Source of the DNA: Glebionis coronaria
Lineage: Eukaryota; Streptophyta; Magnoliopsida; Asterales; Asteraceae
NCBI GenBank assembly: GCA_025667525.1
Contig: CM046876.1
Coordinates: 476,738,557-476,802,556, forward strand
Length of the DNA: 64,000 bases
Reading direction: 5' to 3'
This document shows, piece after piece, positions 11,054 through 21,970 of this stretch (within the stretch, counting starts at the first letter, position 1; each line of letters starts with the position of its first letter). The notes beneath the pieces were generated by a model that was not told the origin of the DNA, ran no database searches, and saw only the letters and a program-made list of their open reading frames with translations. A program made the translations under genes and the position numbers.

Positions 11054-11499
11054 TGTGGTGTCTTATTGATCGTTCGACTCAATGGTTATGAACCATTATA
11101 TCTAGGTTGATCATCGTTCATATGATAACATAGCGGAAAAGAACAATGATCATGAACAAGGTGTTTAGGCACAAGACACATAAATTACTCAACGATTGTT
11201 CATTATATTAATAATAAACAACCACTAGACGTGTATACATTGAATCCCACGTCTAGTGCGACACACACTTTAGGTTTACATTGTGAATGAATGATATATA
11301 TAAAAACCTACGTATGTTTTCTTTATATACTAGAAAACATAGCTTACAAAGAAAGCTAATAATAAGACAACTAAATCTTCTATTATTCTGTGATAATATC
11401 TTCTACAAGTTTGTCCACCAGCTTGTAGAATTCTTCATTGTCAGATTTAGTCCTTGTCTTTTGTGTTTTGACTTATCAACTCAATAATTCGACCTAACA
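11054..11499 (-). repeat. 5' LTR and primer site of element C
   Basis: A 446-bp LTR matching 8462-8907. The primer site TGGTATCAGAGCC reads from 11051 to 11039 on the minus strand and is complementary to the 3' end of initiator-Met tRNA. Confidence 0.85.
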
Positions 11500-11779
11500 A
11501 AACCTAACCTTACAAAATACCCGACCCGTGAGACCTGAAATGATTGTTGAAATTAGGATTTGATTATTGACTGCCAGTAGTGGGCAGGAGGTTATGTGAA
11601 TATGAAATGTAGATCTTGTCGTGTAGGATGGGTAGCGAAGTTATGCCAAAAATTTTCACCATGGAATATTAAATTGATGATCTGAAGATCATGAGAAATA
11701 AGTCCTCGTTGTATGGGACCATTGAGATAATGTAAAAGTTGGTTTGAAAGGCATATAAGCTGGATCTACCCTAGGAATT

Positions 11780-12060
11780 CAAGGGCTGCGTGAATTATGT
11801 TTCGTATATCGAACTTGATAAAATCTCTATCAAGTGAAAATCTAATTGTTTCTTAGTGAAGTTAGATCGGCGAAAATTTGCATTAATCAAAAACCCGTGA
11901 ACATCATGGATAGAGAAAGTAAGCCAACATTGAGCCTGATCGTATACCCGTAGTTATGTTTGATGAAACTCGTGTATTGTAATGAATTACACTTGAGAGA
12001 AAGGACCGAATGTGGAGGAAATAACCACATGTCTTTAACTCTATAAGTAGCGAGTAGTAA
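11780..12060 (+). pseudogene. Ty3/gypsy pol C-terminal remnant
   Basis: After the second target duplication of element C the gypsy reading resumes. KFALIKNPVNIMDRES at about 11873-11920 resembles the conserved EEPVEIVDRE segment after the integrase core. Stops follow, and a polypurine tract at 12093-12103 precedes the LTR. The frame is broken and no activity is possible. Confidence 0.45.
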
Positions 12061-12106
12061 GATAAATTGATCTTTGAGGACAAAGATCCTGTTTAGGGGT
12101 AAATGT

Positions 12107-15100
12107 TGTGACAATCCGTCAATTTATGGTTGATATTTTATTCTCAAGTATTATTTAAAAACATTATTTTAATTTTATATTATGAACTCACTCATTTATG
12201 AGAAGAAATTTGGGTTTACGTCTTGAAGTAGCATCGACTACGTCTAAACCGGAGGACTCTACGTTACGTGCTTACATTTACATACACCGTTTTTGGTGAC
12301 AGTTCGACACTTTAGGAAATAAATTTATTCTTGAATATTATTTTGGAATTTTATTTTGTGTTGGTTTATAAACCCACAAATTTACGAGAAGAAATTAGGA
12401 CTTACGTGAATAATTTAACGTCCTTTACGACTAAACCGGAAACCCTAGGTTTACGTATTTACGTTTTTGAACTCCGTTTTTTATGAGACAATTTTTATTA
12501 GATTCGTTTTGTGCCGTAGATTCATAATTTATAAAAATGTTTTTCGTAAAACGACCCAAGGGCACGTAAAACGAGAAAACTAGAATCGAGGAGTACCCGT
12601 AAAATATTAGGGATGAGACAAGTTTAACACTTGTCCCACCCCTAATAGGGGCGGATATAACTAAGCCACCACACCTCTTGGGTGTCAATTTTATAACACA
12701 CATGAGACACTTGTCTCATAAGTGTTCAATACACTTAAACCTCCACTTTACACACATTCCACACACATGCAATGTGTAACCAAGAAGCTTTAGCAAAACT
12801 CTCTCCATCTCCTCTCCTTGTCCGTCCATAACCATCACCAAATCACCATATTCATCAAATTTTAATCACAAACATAAGATATAATCAACATATGTTGATA
12901 ACTACACAAAAAGATGATGATTGGAGGTGATTCCAACTTGTAAAAAGAAGTTTTCTTGGAGTTCAGGGCTGAGATTGGAGCTTAGATCAATGGGTTCATG
13001 CATGAATAAATCTAGGGTGGATCTATGAATATGAAGGTTCAACAAGGATGACCTAATTGGTGTAATCATCTCTTTGATTCTTCACTAAGATTAAAGGTCT
13101 CCATCATTTGGTTGGTATAGAGATTGTTTCTTCCTATTCTCTTGTTATTTTGAATATGTAATCTTGTATTTTTTTCATTTATGTGTATGTATATGATGAT
13201 GAATGATGATCAAAAATATTGTGTGGGGATCATGTGTTGATAAACTTGGTTAAAAAGATTGAAAACTACATGTAAAAGTGGTAAAATCTTGCTTAAATAA
13301 GTAGGCTGTATAAAACAGTAAAGAAACTTATGTTAAATTGTTAAAATGGCATAGATTATTTAATATAAAGTAAGGTATATGGCTTATACACATGTGAGAG
13401 TTGGCCATACAATGGAATCCTTAATATGAGTGAGATATGATCAAAACAATATTGGAATACAAATCTGCATAGACTTTTTTGGACGAATTTATTAAAATAC
13501 TTAGACGCTGATTCATCAGTATCTATCAAAGAGTTAAATGATGCACATATCATTTAGTTTCTTCTATAAAAATTTGGGGTTCTATCTCCTAATAGAAATC
13601 TATATATGGATGTTTTAGTGGACTGAATATTTAGGATCGGATTTTGTAAAATAAAAAGTATATAATATAAGCACTCAAATTATGTACTTATAAAATATAC
13701 ATATATAAAACCCACTAGTTACTAATAATAATTATAAATGATAGTTATATATTATGATATTAAAATGAGACATTTTATATATAATTTACAAGTATAAATG
13801 TTTTCCAAGTTATAAAACTATATACATAAGCTTTACGTCTTTTCGTCTAAAACCGAAAGATTAACATTTTTGTCAAATAAAACTTAGACGGTCGGACCCG
13901 TCTAATGTAAACTTTTATAAGCTCACATACTGATGTATAAACTTATATAACAAGTAAAAACCGATAAAACCCGAGCTATATAACTTGTGGACATTAACGG
14001 GTCAAAGTAGCCTTATTGGTCTATTAACCCAACTAGTTTGGATAAACACTAATGGGCTTACTCATTCGGCTTAACCCACTTGGGCCCAACATATGAGTAA
14101 AGGCCTGGTATTAAAAAGTATAAATGGGCTAATATAAAGTATTGAACTTTAATGGGCTTATTGGGCCTTGACAAGTAAAGAAGTTAAACTAGTGAAACTA
14201 GTATGAAAATTTACCAACACTTGACACTATCATGAGTAAATAAAGATGTACAAACCACTTGATCATCATCATATTTATAAAATCATCATATGTATACATA
14301 GCCATTTTTTTAAAAGTCATTGGACAAGAGTCTAAGACGAGTATTATTTGTCTAGGTTTCCGTGATTGAAGCAGGTATCGTACATCCAAATCGCCGATAA
14401 CCGCCTTTCCCAATCCACGTGAGTTCATAGCCTCACACTCTTTTAAATGTTTTTATTAAATGTTTTATAAAACCGCGAGGGAGATAAAATGTTAGTTTTA
14501 ATAAAATAGGACACCAGTTGTCCCGATTATTTGCTTGTTGATTTGGACCCGAATGATTGTATGACCCGATGAATGATTATATGACCCGATAAATGAAACA
14601 AAATGGATTATTAAAGTTAGGTTATGTCACTAAAAGTCCCATTAGCATGAATTGTGAACTACCGGGATTTGGTAGACGCTTATGCATATAATAGTACTAT
14701 TTAGGGAAGATCACCCCAGTTCGCGCCTTGACGGTTGATCGCCGTCGTGCCAGATTGATTGGTAAGTGAATTTATGTATGAGAAGATTTCCATAGCGTGA
14801 TTTTTGTGACGGCACACTAACTTAGATGGCCAAATTGAGTTTCGGGTTAACTACCCGTTGTTTTTTATAGTAAGGTAGCAATGTCATGCGGCTTATAATA
14901 ATCCAATAACGAAGATACGGCTGTACGCATCGAATTACAATATATTGCCTGACTAGCAATACGGGGTTATTGATATTATGTTCGTGTTTTGGTTTTACAT
15001 AACCATATTCATATAACGGTTTTTATTTAACTCTATGCAACGTTATAAAATGTATTGTATGATGTTTTTACGACATTGGTTCGTATAATGGTTTTGAAGG

Positions 15101-15557
15101 CAAAAGCGTATAGTACGATTTACAAGGAACATTTGTATGAAATGTTTTTGGCTTATTTTATGGCCTACGACAAAGAATTGTACAAACTGATTTTCGGTAA
15201 TAATTTTATACCGATGATATATTAATGGTTTTCATTAAACTCTATGAATTCACTCGGCGTTTTCGCTGGCCTTTTCTTTTAATATGTTTTATCTCAGGTA
15301 CTTGAAGGTAATTCTCGGAAAGACGACAAGAATTCATGGCCCGCACTTAAATAACAATTTCCATTCAAATGTTTTGTAAAAACTGTATGAAATACTATGA
15401 CTTGGGACCTATGTAAATTTGATATTCATGAATGGAAAATGCTTTATTATTAAACGACGCAATTTTTATGCGTTGTGTATGATTTGAGTAATGTGTTATC
15501 CCGTAACACCAACGAATCTTCTGCTAAACTAAATTATGAATATTTGGGGGTGTTACA
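12107..15557 (+). repeat. 3' LTR of degenerate gypsy, 3.45 kb
   Basis: The LTR starts TGTGACAATCC after the polypurine tract and ends GGGGGTGTTACA, the termini typical of large gypsy LTRs. It contains an internal duplication of about 180 bp (about 12125-12300 and 12304-12480, sharing GAGAAGAAATT, CTAAACCGGA and ACGTATTTACG-type words). A CCCACCCCTAATAGGGGCGG hairpin follows near 12634, and a short tandem repeat of a GACCCGAT-containing unit lies at 14545-14600. No protein-coding gene is seen. The matching 5' LTR is not in the window. Confidence 0.6.
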
Positions 15558-15602
15558 CAACTCATAAGGAATACTCAAGCACCAAGCGTTAAGCACAATA
15601 AT

Positions 15603-16403
15603 GTGATTAAACCAGGGATGTATAGAATGACCTCTAAACCCACAAATAAAGTTAGTCAATCGCCTCAGACTTCTAGAAACACTAATACTCGTGTGTCTAC
15701 TACTACAGGAGTAGTCTCCACTGCTAGTGTTAGAGGGCCTCAGCTTAAGCGCACTCAAGTGAATGATAAGGTCTGGAAACACAAGATTCAAGGGAAGATG
15801 AAGGAAGTAGAAGAACACCCTAGGAATTTGAATGTTTTTAAGAATAAAAAGTCTGTAATCGCGTGTAATGACGATTTGAATGCTTTGAATGTTAAATTTG
15901 TTTGTGTCAAATGTGGAAAATGTGCTAATGCTAATCATTCTATGTGTGCTATGAATAATGTCAAAGGCGTAGATACTAGAACTAAGAAGCAAGTTGCGAT
16001 GCCTATTAGTGCTAGTAAACCCAAACGCAAAGTGAACCATTCTGGTGCAACCCCCACTAAGAAAAGTAATGCATCAGACTCCACCACTAAGAACCCTAGA
16101 AGCAGAATTAGGGAATTATATAAGTCTGCTAGCAAGTCTTGGAAATGGTGGTTTGCTAATCAATGTCCTCCAAGATATAAATGGATGCCGAAAGTTAGGA
16201 CAGAAAATGTGACAACGAGTGTTAGTATGCCTTTAAATATTGCTAAGGACACTAATGATTCTGAAATCACAACTAACGTGGTATCCAATTTAGCAAATGC
16301 TCCATCATGCTCTAATTTTTTTGTAGGTGATACAAATAATTCTCTTCATACTGGACTCCGGATGCACGAAGCACATGACGGGGAATCTCAAGCTTCTAAT
16401 TAA
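15603..16403 (+). pseudogene. Copia gag-to-protease spacer region
   Basis: A 266-codon frame is rich in Lys, Ser, Thr and Asn. It contains a CVKCGKC...HSMC cysteine cluster (about residues 101-115) and a Trp-rich KSWKWWFANQCPPRYKW segment (about 178-195). I recognise this layout from Asteraceae copia polyproteins, where it lies between the gag zinc knuckle and the protease. The true N-terminus is missing: the frame opens upstream without capsid, and the copia sequence begins abruptly at 15558. It overlaps the protease frame in another phase, so an indel near 16330-16360 broke the fusion. Confidence 0.65.
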
Positions 16404-17811
16404 CTTCGTGGAGAATTTCCTGGGTACGGTCCGATTCGGAAATGATCAATTTGCACCGATCCTAGGATATGGAGATTTGGTTAAGGGGAATATCACGATA
16501 AAAAGAGTATACTACGTCGAAGGGCTCAATCAAAATCTTTTCTCAGTTGGTCAATTCTGTGATGCAGATTTGGAAGTTGCTTTCAGAAAGAAGACATGTT
16601 TTGTTCGTGCTTATGATGGGAATGATTTACTTGCCGGTTCACGGGGTACCGATCTTTACATAATTTCACTTCAAGACACAACTTCCTCAACTCCAATTTG
16701 CTTCATGGCTAAAGCTTCAACGACTCAGGCATGGTTACGACATCAACATTTATCTCATCTCAATTTTGATACCATCAACTTGCTTTCCAAGAAAGATATT
16801 GTGAGAGGCCTTCTAAGCTTGAAATTCATCAAAGATCATCTTTGTTCTTCTTGTGATCTTTGTAAAACTAAACGAAGTAGCTTCAAGACAAAGACTACAC
16901 CAAGCTCTAAAGGACGGTTAGATCTTCTTCATATAGATTTGTGTGGTCCCATGCGTGTTAAAAGTATCAATGGGAAGAAATACATTATGGTAATTGTCGA
17001 TGATTACTCAAGGTACACATGCACTCACTTCTTGAGTTCTAAGGATGAAACACCCGAAGTTCTCATCAACTTCCTTAAACTGATACAACGTGGTCTTCAA
17101 GCTCAAGTAAAAGTGGTTCGTACTGACAGAGGCACATAATTTTTGAATTCAACTCTAAGGAACTATTTTGAAGTCAAAGGAATTAAACATGAAACATCTA
17201 TTGCTCGAACACCCGAACAAAACGGCTTTGTTGAAAGAAGCAACCGTAATTTAGTTGAGGCTGCTCGAACTTTATTATCCGCTTCAAAACTTCCACTATT
17301 CTTTTGGGCCGAAGCCGTGTCAACCGCATGCTACACACAAAACCGATCCTTAATTATTCCAAGATACAAAAAGACACCATATCACATAATTCATGATCGA
17401 AAACCTTCACTCAAACACCTTCACGTTTTTTGATGTAACTGTTACATAATACGAGATGGTGAAAATTTGGATAAGATGAAAGAGAAAGGTGATGCATGTA
17501 TTCTAGTGGGATATGCAACTCAGTCTAAGGGATATAGAGTTTACAACAAGAGAACAAAATTGATAGTTGAGACTATTCATATCAGATTTGATGAATTACA
17601 AGAAATGGCACTTGAACAAAACAGTTTATGTCCCGATCCACAACGACAGACGACTTCCGTTCACAAGCGCACGGAACTCGGAACTCAAGACCACAACAAT
17701 GAACAGTCAACACGACAATTGAAGAGTTGGAAATGTTATATCGACCAATGTATGATGAATATTCACAGGGGAGAAACATGTTGTATCGAAGTCTTCCGCT
17801 GTCACTCATGA
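16327..17811 (+). pseudogene. Copia protease and integrase, broken
   Basis: The protease active site is present as LDSGCTKHMTG (about residues 9-19 of the frame). The pre-integrase segment (WLRHQHLSHLNF...CSSCDLCKTKR) gives the HHCC zinc site. The catalytic core shows the first Asp in LLHIDLCGP, the second in VVRTDRG and the Glu in NGFVERSNR, so the DDE residues survive. An E-to-stop change (TAA at 17140) splits the core, a second stop falls at 17431, and a third segment (17467-17811) holds the integrase C-terminus (ACILVGYATQSKGYRVYN). From 17811 to 18236 the integrase-RT spacer is in shifted frames without recognisable domains. Confidence 0.8.
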
Positions 17812-18236
17812 TAAGAATGATGATACCGATCATCGTCAACAAAAGGATACAACTTTATCTACTTCAACACGGGTTGCTGCATATTTACTTCCTCAGAATA
17901 TCACATCAACAACCGCTCCTACAACATCAACAACTACTGTCATTGCTCTAGAGAACCCAAATCAAGCAGACAATGCATTAAATGACGAAGACGAATTTGT
18001 CAACACATTCGGTACACCGGTACACAAAATTAGAGAGTCTTCTACTCGCCATGTTGATCCGTCAAATATGCATACGTTCTACCAACGACATCCGTCAACA
18101 CATCATTGGACCCGAGATCATCCTTTGGTTCAAGAAATTGGAAACCCTTCATAGCCTGTTCGTACAAGACGACAGCTTGAAATCGATGGTGATGTTTGTA
18201 TGTTCGCACTCGCCGTGAGTACAGCTGAACCAACAA

Positions 18237-19791
18237 ATATCAAAGAAGCCTTGGCTGATCATGCTTGGATTGAATCGATGCAAGATGAACTTCTTCAATT
18301 TGAAAGACTTAAAGTCTGGGAACTTGTTGATAGACCATACTATGTAATTCTATTAAATCTTCGATAGGTCTGGAAAAACAAGATGGATGAAAAAAACATG
18401 ATTATCAAGAACAAAGCTAGGCTCGTGGCTAAAGGGTATGGCCAGAAAGAGGGTATTGATTTTGAAGAATCATTTGCACCAGTAGCTTGTATGGAAGCGG
18501 TGAGGATATTCCTTGCTTATGTTGCACATAAGGGATTCATCGTTTATCAAATGGACGTAAAGATGGCGTTTCTTAACGGTCCTTTAAAGGAAGAAGTCTA
18601 TGTCACACAGCCGGAAGGATTCGTCAATCCTCATTATCCTGACATGGTGTATCGTCTCCACAAAGCACTTTATGGATTCAAGCAAGCTCCAATGGCGTGG
18701 TACGATGAGCTCTCGAAATTTATGGTATCCAAAGGTCTCTCAAAAGGTTCCCCATTGATCTAAATTTGTTTACTTATAAGTATGGGGATGACATTTTGCT
18801 TGTGTAGATTTATGTTGATGACATTATTTTCGGGTCTACAAACCCAAAACTTTCAAAATGGTTTGAAAAAGTAATTCATAGAAAATTTGAAATGTCAATG
18901 ATGGGCGAACTAAAATTCTTTTTAGGAATTCAAATTCACCAATCCCCAAGTGGTATCTTTATTAACCAAGCTAAGTATTGTCAAGAGATAATCAAAAAGC
19001 ATGGTATGACCTCATGTGACCCCGTTGGGACACCATTATAACCCACATCCCTAGATGCCGATTTGGAAGGAGATTCCATAGATCAAACGAGATATTGTTC
19101 CATGATCGGCTCCCTCATGTACTTAACAGCAAGTCGACCAGATATATCACATGCTACGTGTTATTGTGCACGATATCAAGCACGACCCACTGAAAAGCAC
19201 CTCAATGAGGTTAAACGGATCTTTCGGTACCTTAAGAATACCATTCACATGGAACTCTAGTATCCAAGGGAAACTAGTTTCTTTCTAACGGCCTATTCAG
19301 ATTCTGATCATGCAGGGTGTCTTGATACACGAAAAAGTACTTCTGGTAGTGCGAAATTTCTAGGTCAAGATAAGCTCGTGGGATGGTCTTCTAAGAAGCA
19401 GGATTGCACGTCACTATCATCAGCCGAAGCGGAGTATGTGTTTCTATCTGCGTGTTGCGCTCAAGTTCTATGGATGAGAACACATCTCACAGATTATGGC
19501 TTCCACTTTGATAAAGTACATATGTACTGTGACTTAAAGTCCACCATAGCCATCTCTTGCAATCCGATACAGCATTCCCGCACGAAGCACATTGATGTCA
19601 GATATCACTTCATTAAGGAACAAGTTGAAAGGGGTATCGTTGAACTATACTTTGTGGGAACTGATTACCAATTAGTTGATTTATTTATAAAAGCTCTTTC
19701 GAAAGAGAGGTTTGCGTATCTAGTTAGGAAAATTGGTATGAGATGTTTGACTCCAGTAGAACTGGATATTCTGGCAAAGAAGCCTGCTTGA
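18237..19791 (+). pseudogene. Copia reverse transcriptase and RNase H, broken
   Basis: RT begins KEALADHAWIESMQDEL and continues through [26 protein letters not shown] and ALYGFKQAP. The catalytic YVDD is at 18811-18822, followed by MSMMGELKFFLG. RNase H has AYSDSDHAGC, STSG, SSAEAEYV and the C-terminal SRTKHIDVRYHF/ELYFVGTDYQLVDLF blocks. Stops at about 18366, 18761 and 18806, a TAA near 19039, TAG at 19258 and at least one frameshift show decay. The final frame ends normally at 19789-19791, so the 3' end of pol is preserved. Confidence 0.85.
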
Positions 19792-20122
19792 TTCATCTAT
19801 CAAACATCTACTTGTAAATATTAATAAAAAAGAAAAATACAAATTTAAAAAATATTTGATAATCCAAAAAATATTCTTCTCGAAATGTCTTTCAGTATCG
19901 ATAATATGGACGTACCTAGAAATGTCGCTTAATAACGACACGGCTGTGTACATAAAGCTCGAATGAAAGTTGTAAATATTTTTCAAAACATGTCATTTCT
20001 ACTTTTTATAAAGGAAAATGTCTATTTTGGACAATTTTTCCTACAACGGGTAGAGCAGTCTATCTTGGTTTGAGCTTGTCACAAAACATTCAACGTTTTG
20101 AGCTCAACACAATGGCTTGTAA
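19792..20122 (+). other. Copia D 3' region, part before the CACTA insertion
   Basis: Non-coding. It is homologous in inverted orientation to about 46380-46560, the same part of minus-strand copia element F: both share words such as TAGAAATGT, ACACGGC and AAAGTTGTAAATATTT. This confirms the two elements belong to one family. TAA at 20120-20122 is the left CACTA target duplication. Confidence 0.65.
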
Positions 20123-20140
20123 CACTAGTACAAAAAATGG
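20123..20140 (+). repeat. CACTA left terminal inverted repeat
   Basis: CACTAGTACAAAAAATGG; pairs with the right end with two mismatches over 18 bp. It is flanked by TAA at 20120-20122. Confidence 0.92.
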
Positions 20141-20452
20141 TATCCCTCACACTAAAAAAGAGTGACCGTAGGCCTACAGTCACACGCGGTTTTTTTAGCC
20201 TTTGTTACCAAAGGTGCCGCGACCGTAGGTACCATACGGTCACAAAATGATCTAAGCGACGATAACCAGCAAAAAAATGTGACCAATACTCGAAAATATG
20301 TGACGAACTAGGTACAATATTTGGTGTTTTAGTGAATATGTGTGACGGTAAACACTCTATAGTTACACGAGTTTTGTTTATGAGTATCTATTGTTTATAA
20401 GTTTGTCACATGCATATACAATATGTGTGACATTTACTATGTGATTAGTGTA

Positions 20453-21790
20453 TTTTGTGTGACTATATGCATCAAATAGTCACATGAAGGGTATGTTTGT
20501 GTGACCTTTTAGGAGATGTATTCACACAAATTATGCTAACGGCTCTGAGTTCGTCACATACAATTAACTAAAGAGTTACCAATAGTAGAAATAAGTGTGA
20601 CTGTATGCTTTGTCAAGTCAAGCCAATTGTATTTTGTGTGACTATATGCATCCAATAGTCACATGAATTGTATGTTTGTGTGGCCTTTTATGACATGTAG
20701 TTAAACAAATCATGCTAATGGTACTGAGTTTTTCACATACAATTAACCAAAGAGTTATCAATAGTAGTAATATGTGTGACTGTATGCTTTGTCAAGTCAA
20801 GCCAATTGTATTTTGTGTGACTATATGCATCCAATAGTCACATGAATTGTATGTTTGTGTGACCTTTTATGACATGTAGTCACACAAATCATGCTAATGG
20901 TACTGAGTTTGTCACATACAATTAACCAAAGAGTTACCAATAGTAGAAATAAGTGTGACTCTATGCTTTGTCAAGTCAAGCAAATTGTATTTTGTGTGAC
21001 GATATGCATCCAATAGTCACATGAACTGTATGTTTGTGTGACCTTTTATGACATGTAGTCACACAAATCATGTTAATTGTACGGAGTTTGTCACATACAA
21101 TTAACCAAAGAGTTACCAATAGTAGTAATATGTGTGACTGTATGGTTTGTCAAGTCAAGTTAATTGTATTTTTTGTGACCATATGCATCACATGAATTGT
21201 ATGTTAGTGTGACCTTTTATGACATGTAGTCACACAAATCATGCTAATTATACTGAGTTTGTCACATATAATTAACCAAATAGTTTGAAATAGTAGTAAT
21301 ATGTGTGACTGTATGCTTTGTCAAGTCAAGCCAATTGTATTTTGTGTGACTATATGCATCCAATAGTCACACGAATTATATGTTTGTGTGACCTTTTATG
21401 ACATGTAGTCACACAAATCATGCTAATTGTACTGATTTTGTCACATACAATTAACCAAAGAGTTGCCAATAGTAGTAATATGTGTGACTATATGCTTTGT
21501 CAAGTCAAGCCAATTATATTTTATGTGACTATCTGCATCCAATAGTCACATGAATTGTATGTTTGTGTGACCTTTTACGACATGTAGTCACACAAATCAT
21601 GCTAATTGTACTGAGTTTGTCACATACCATTAACCAAAGAGTTACCAATAGTAGTAATATGTGTGACTGTATGGTTTGTCAAGTCAAGCCAATTGTATTT
21701 TTTGTAACTATATGCATCCAATAGTCACATGAATTGTATGTTTGTGTGAATTTTTATGATATGTAGTCACACATTGGAATGTGACTAACA
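20453..21790. repeat. CACTA left subterminal tandem repeat, 179-bp unit
   Basis: About eight units start at roughly 20453, 20632, 20811, 20990, 21169, 21340, 21520 and 21698. Each contains TTTTGTGTGACTATATGCAT, AATAGTCACATGAATTGTA, a palindromic TTTGTGTGACC...GTCACACAAA pair and TTGTCACATACAATTAACC. GTGTGAC/GTCACA words recur every 20-40 bp, as expected for subterminal transposase-binding sites of CACTA elements. Copy five lost about 8 bp. Degenerate GTGTGAC words extend left to 20160. Confidence 0.85.
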
Positions 21791-21970
21791 ATGATAATAA
21801 GTGTGACTATGTTTCATCTTTTAAAAACCCTAAAAGAATTCACTAAACACAAAAAACAAAATTCTGGAAATCAAATTTCAGTTGCATTAATATATAAAAT
21901 TGAATGTACATAAGCAAATCAACAACTGTAATGTCGTATTATTTACAAGTAACATACTTTTCACAAAGAA

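Larger units (their letters stand above)
8462..11499 (-). mobile_element. Non-autonomous LTR retrotransposon C, complete
   Basis: Direct repeats at 8462-8907 and 11054-11499 (446 bp each, TG...CA, 4 differences by eye) bound a 2.15 kb interior. The target duplication AAACC (8457-8461 and 11500-11504) is perfect. On the minus strand the primer site TGGTATCAGAGCC (11051-11039) follows the 5' LTR, and a polypurine tract (CTAGGGGAAGAT, about 8919-8908) precedes the 3' LTR. The interior has no gag or pol; its short frames are not protein-like. Repeated CTTCCCCTT words (about 8989, 9015, 9418) look like multiple polypurine tracts. It interrupts an old gypsy integrase. It is a TRIM/LARD-type element that needs helper proteins. 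Confidence 0.85.
6838..15557 (+). mobile_element. Degenerate Ty3/gypsy element, 3' half with LTR
   Basis: The plus strand carries a decayed integrase (7894-8240), a C-terminal pol remnant (11780-12060), a polypurine tract (TTAGGGGTAAA, about 12093-12103) and a 3' LTR (12107-15557). It is interrupted by the complete small retroelement at 8462-11499. Many stops and indels show it is old. Positions 6838-7890 are probably decayed pol, but I can assign no domain there. The LTR end at 15557 abuts the inside of a copia spacer, which suggests this gypsy inserted into that copia element. Confidence 0.55.

Noticed and set aside
15534..16040. Minus-strand frame of 168 codons
   Set aside because: Antisense shadow of the copia spacer frame; no motifs.
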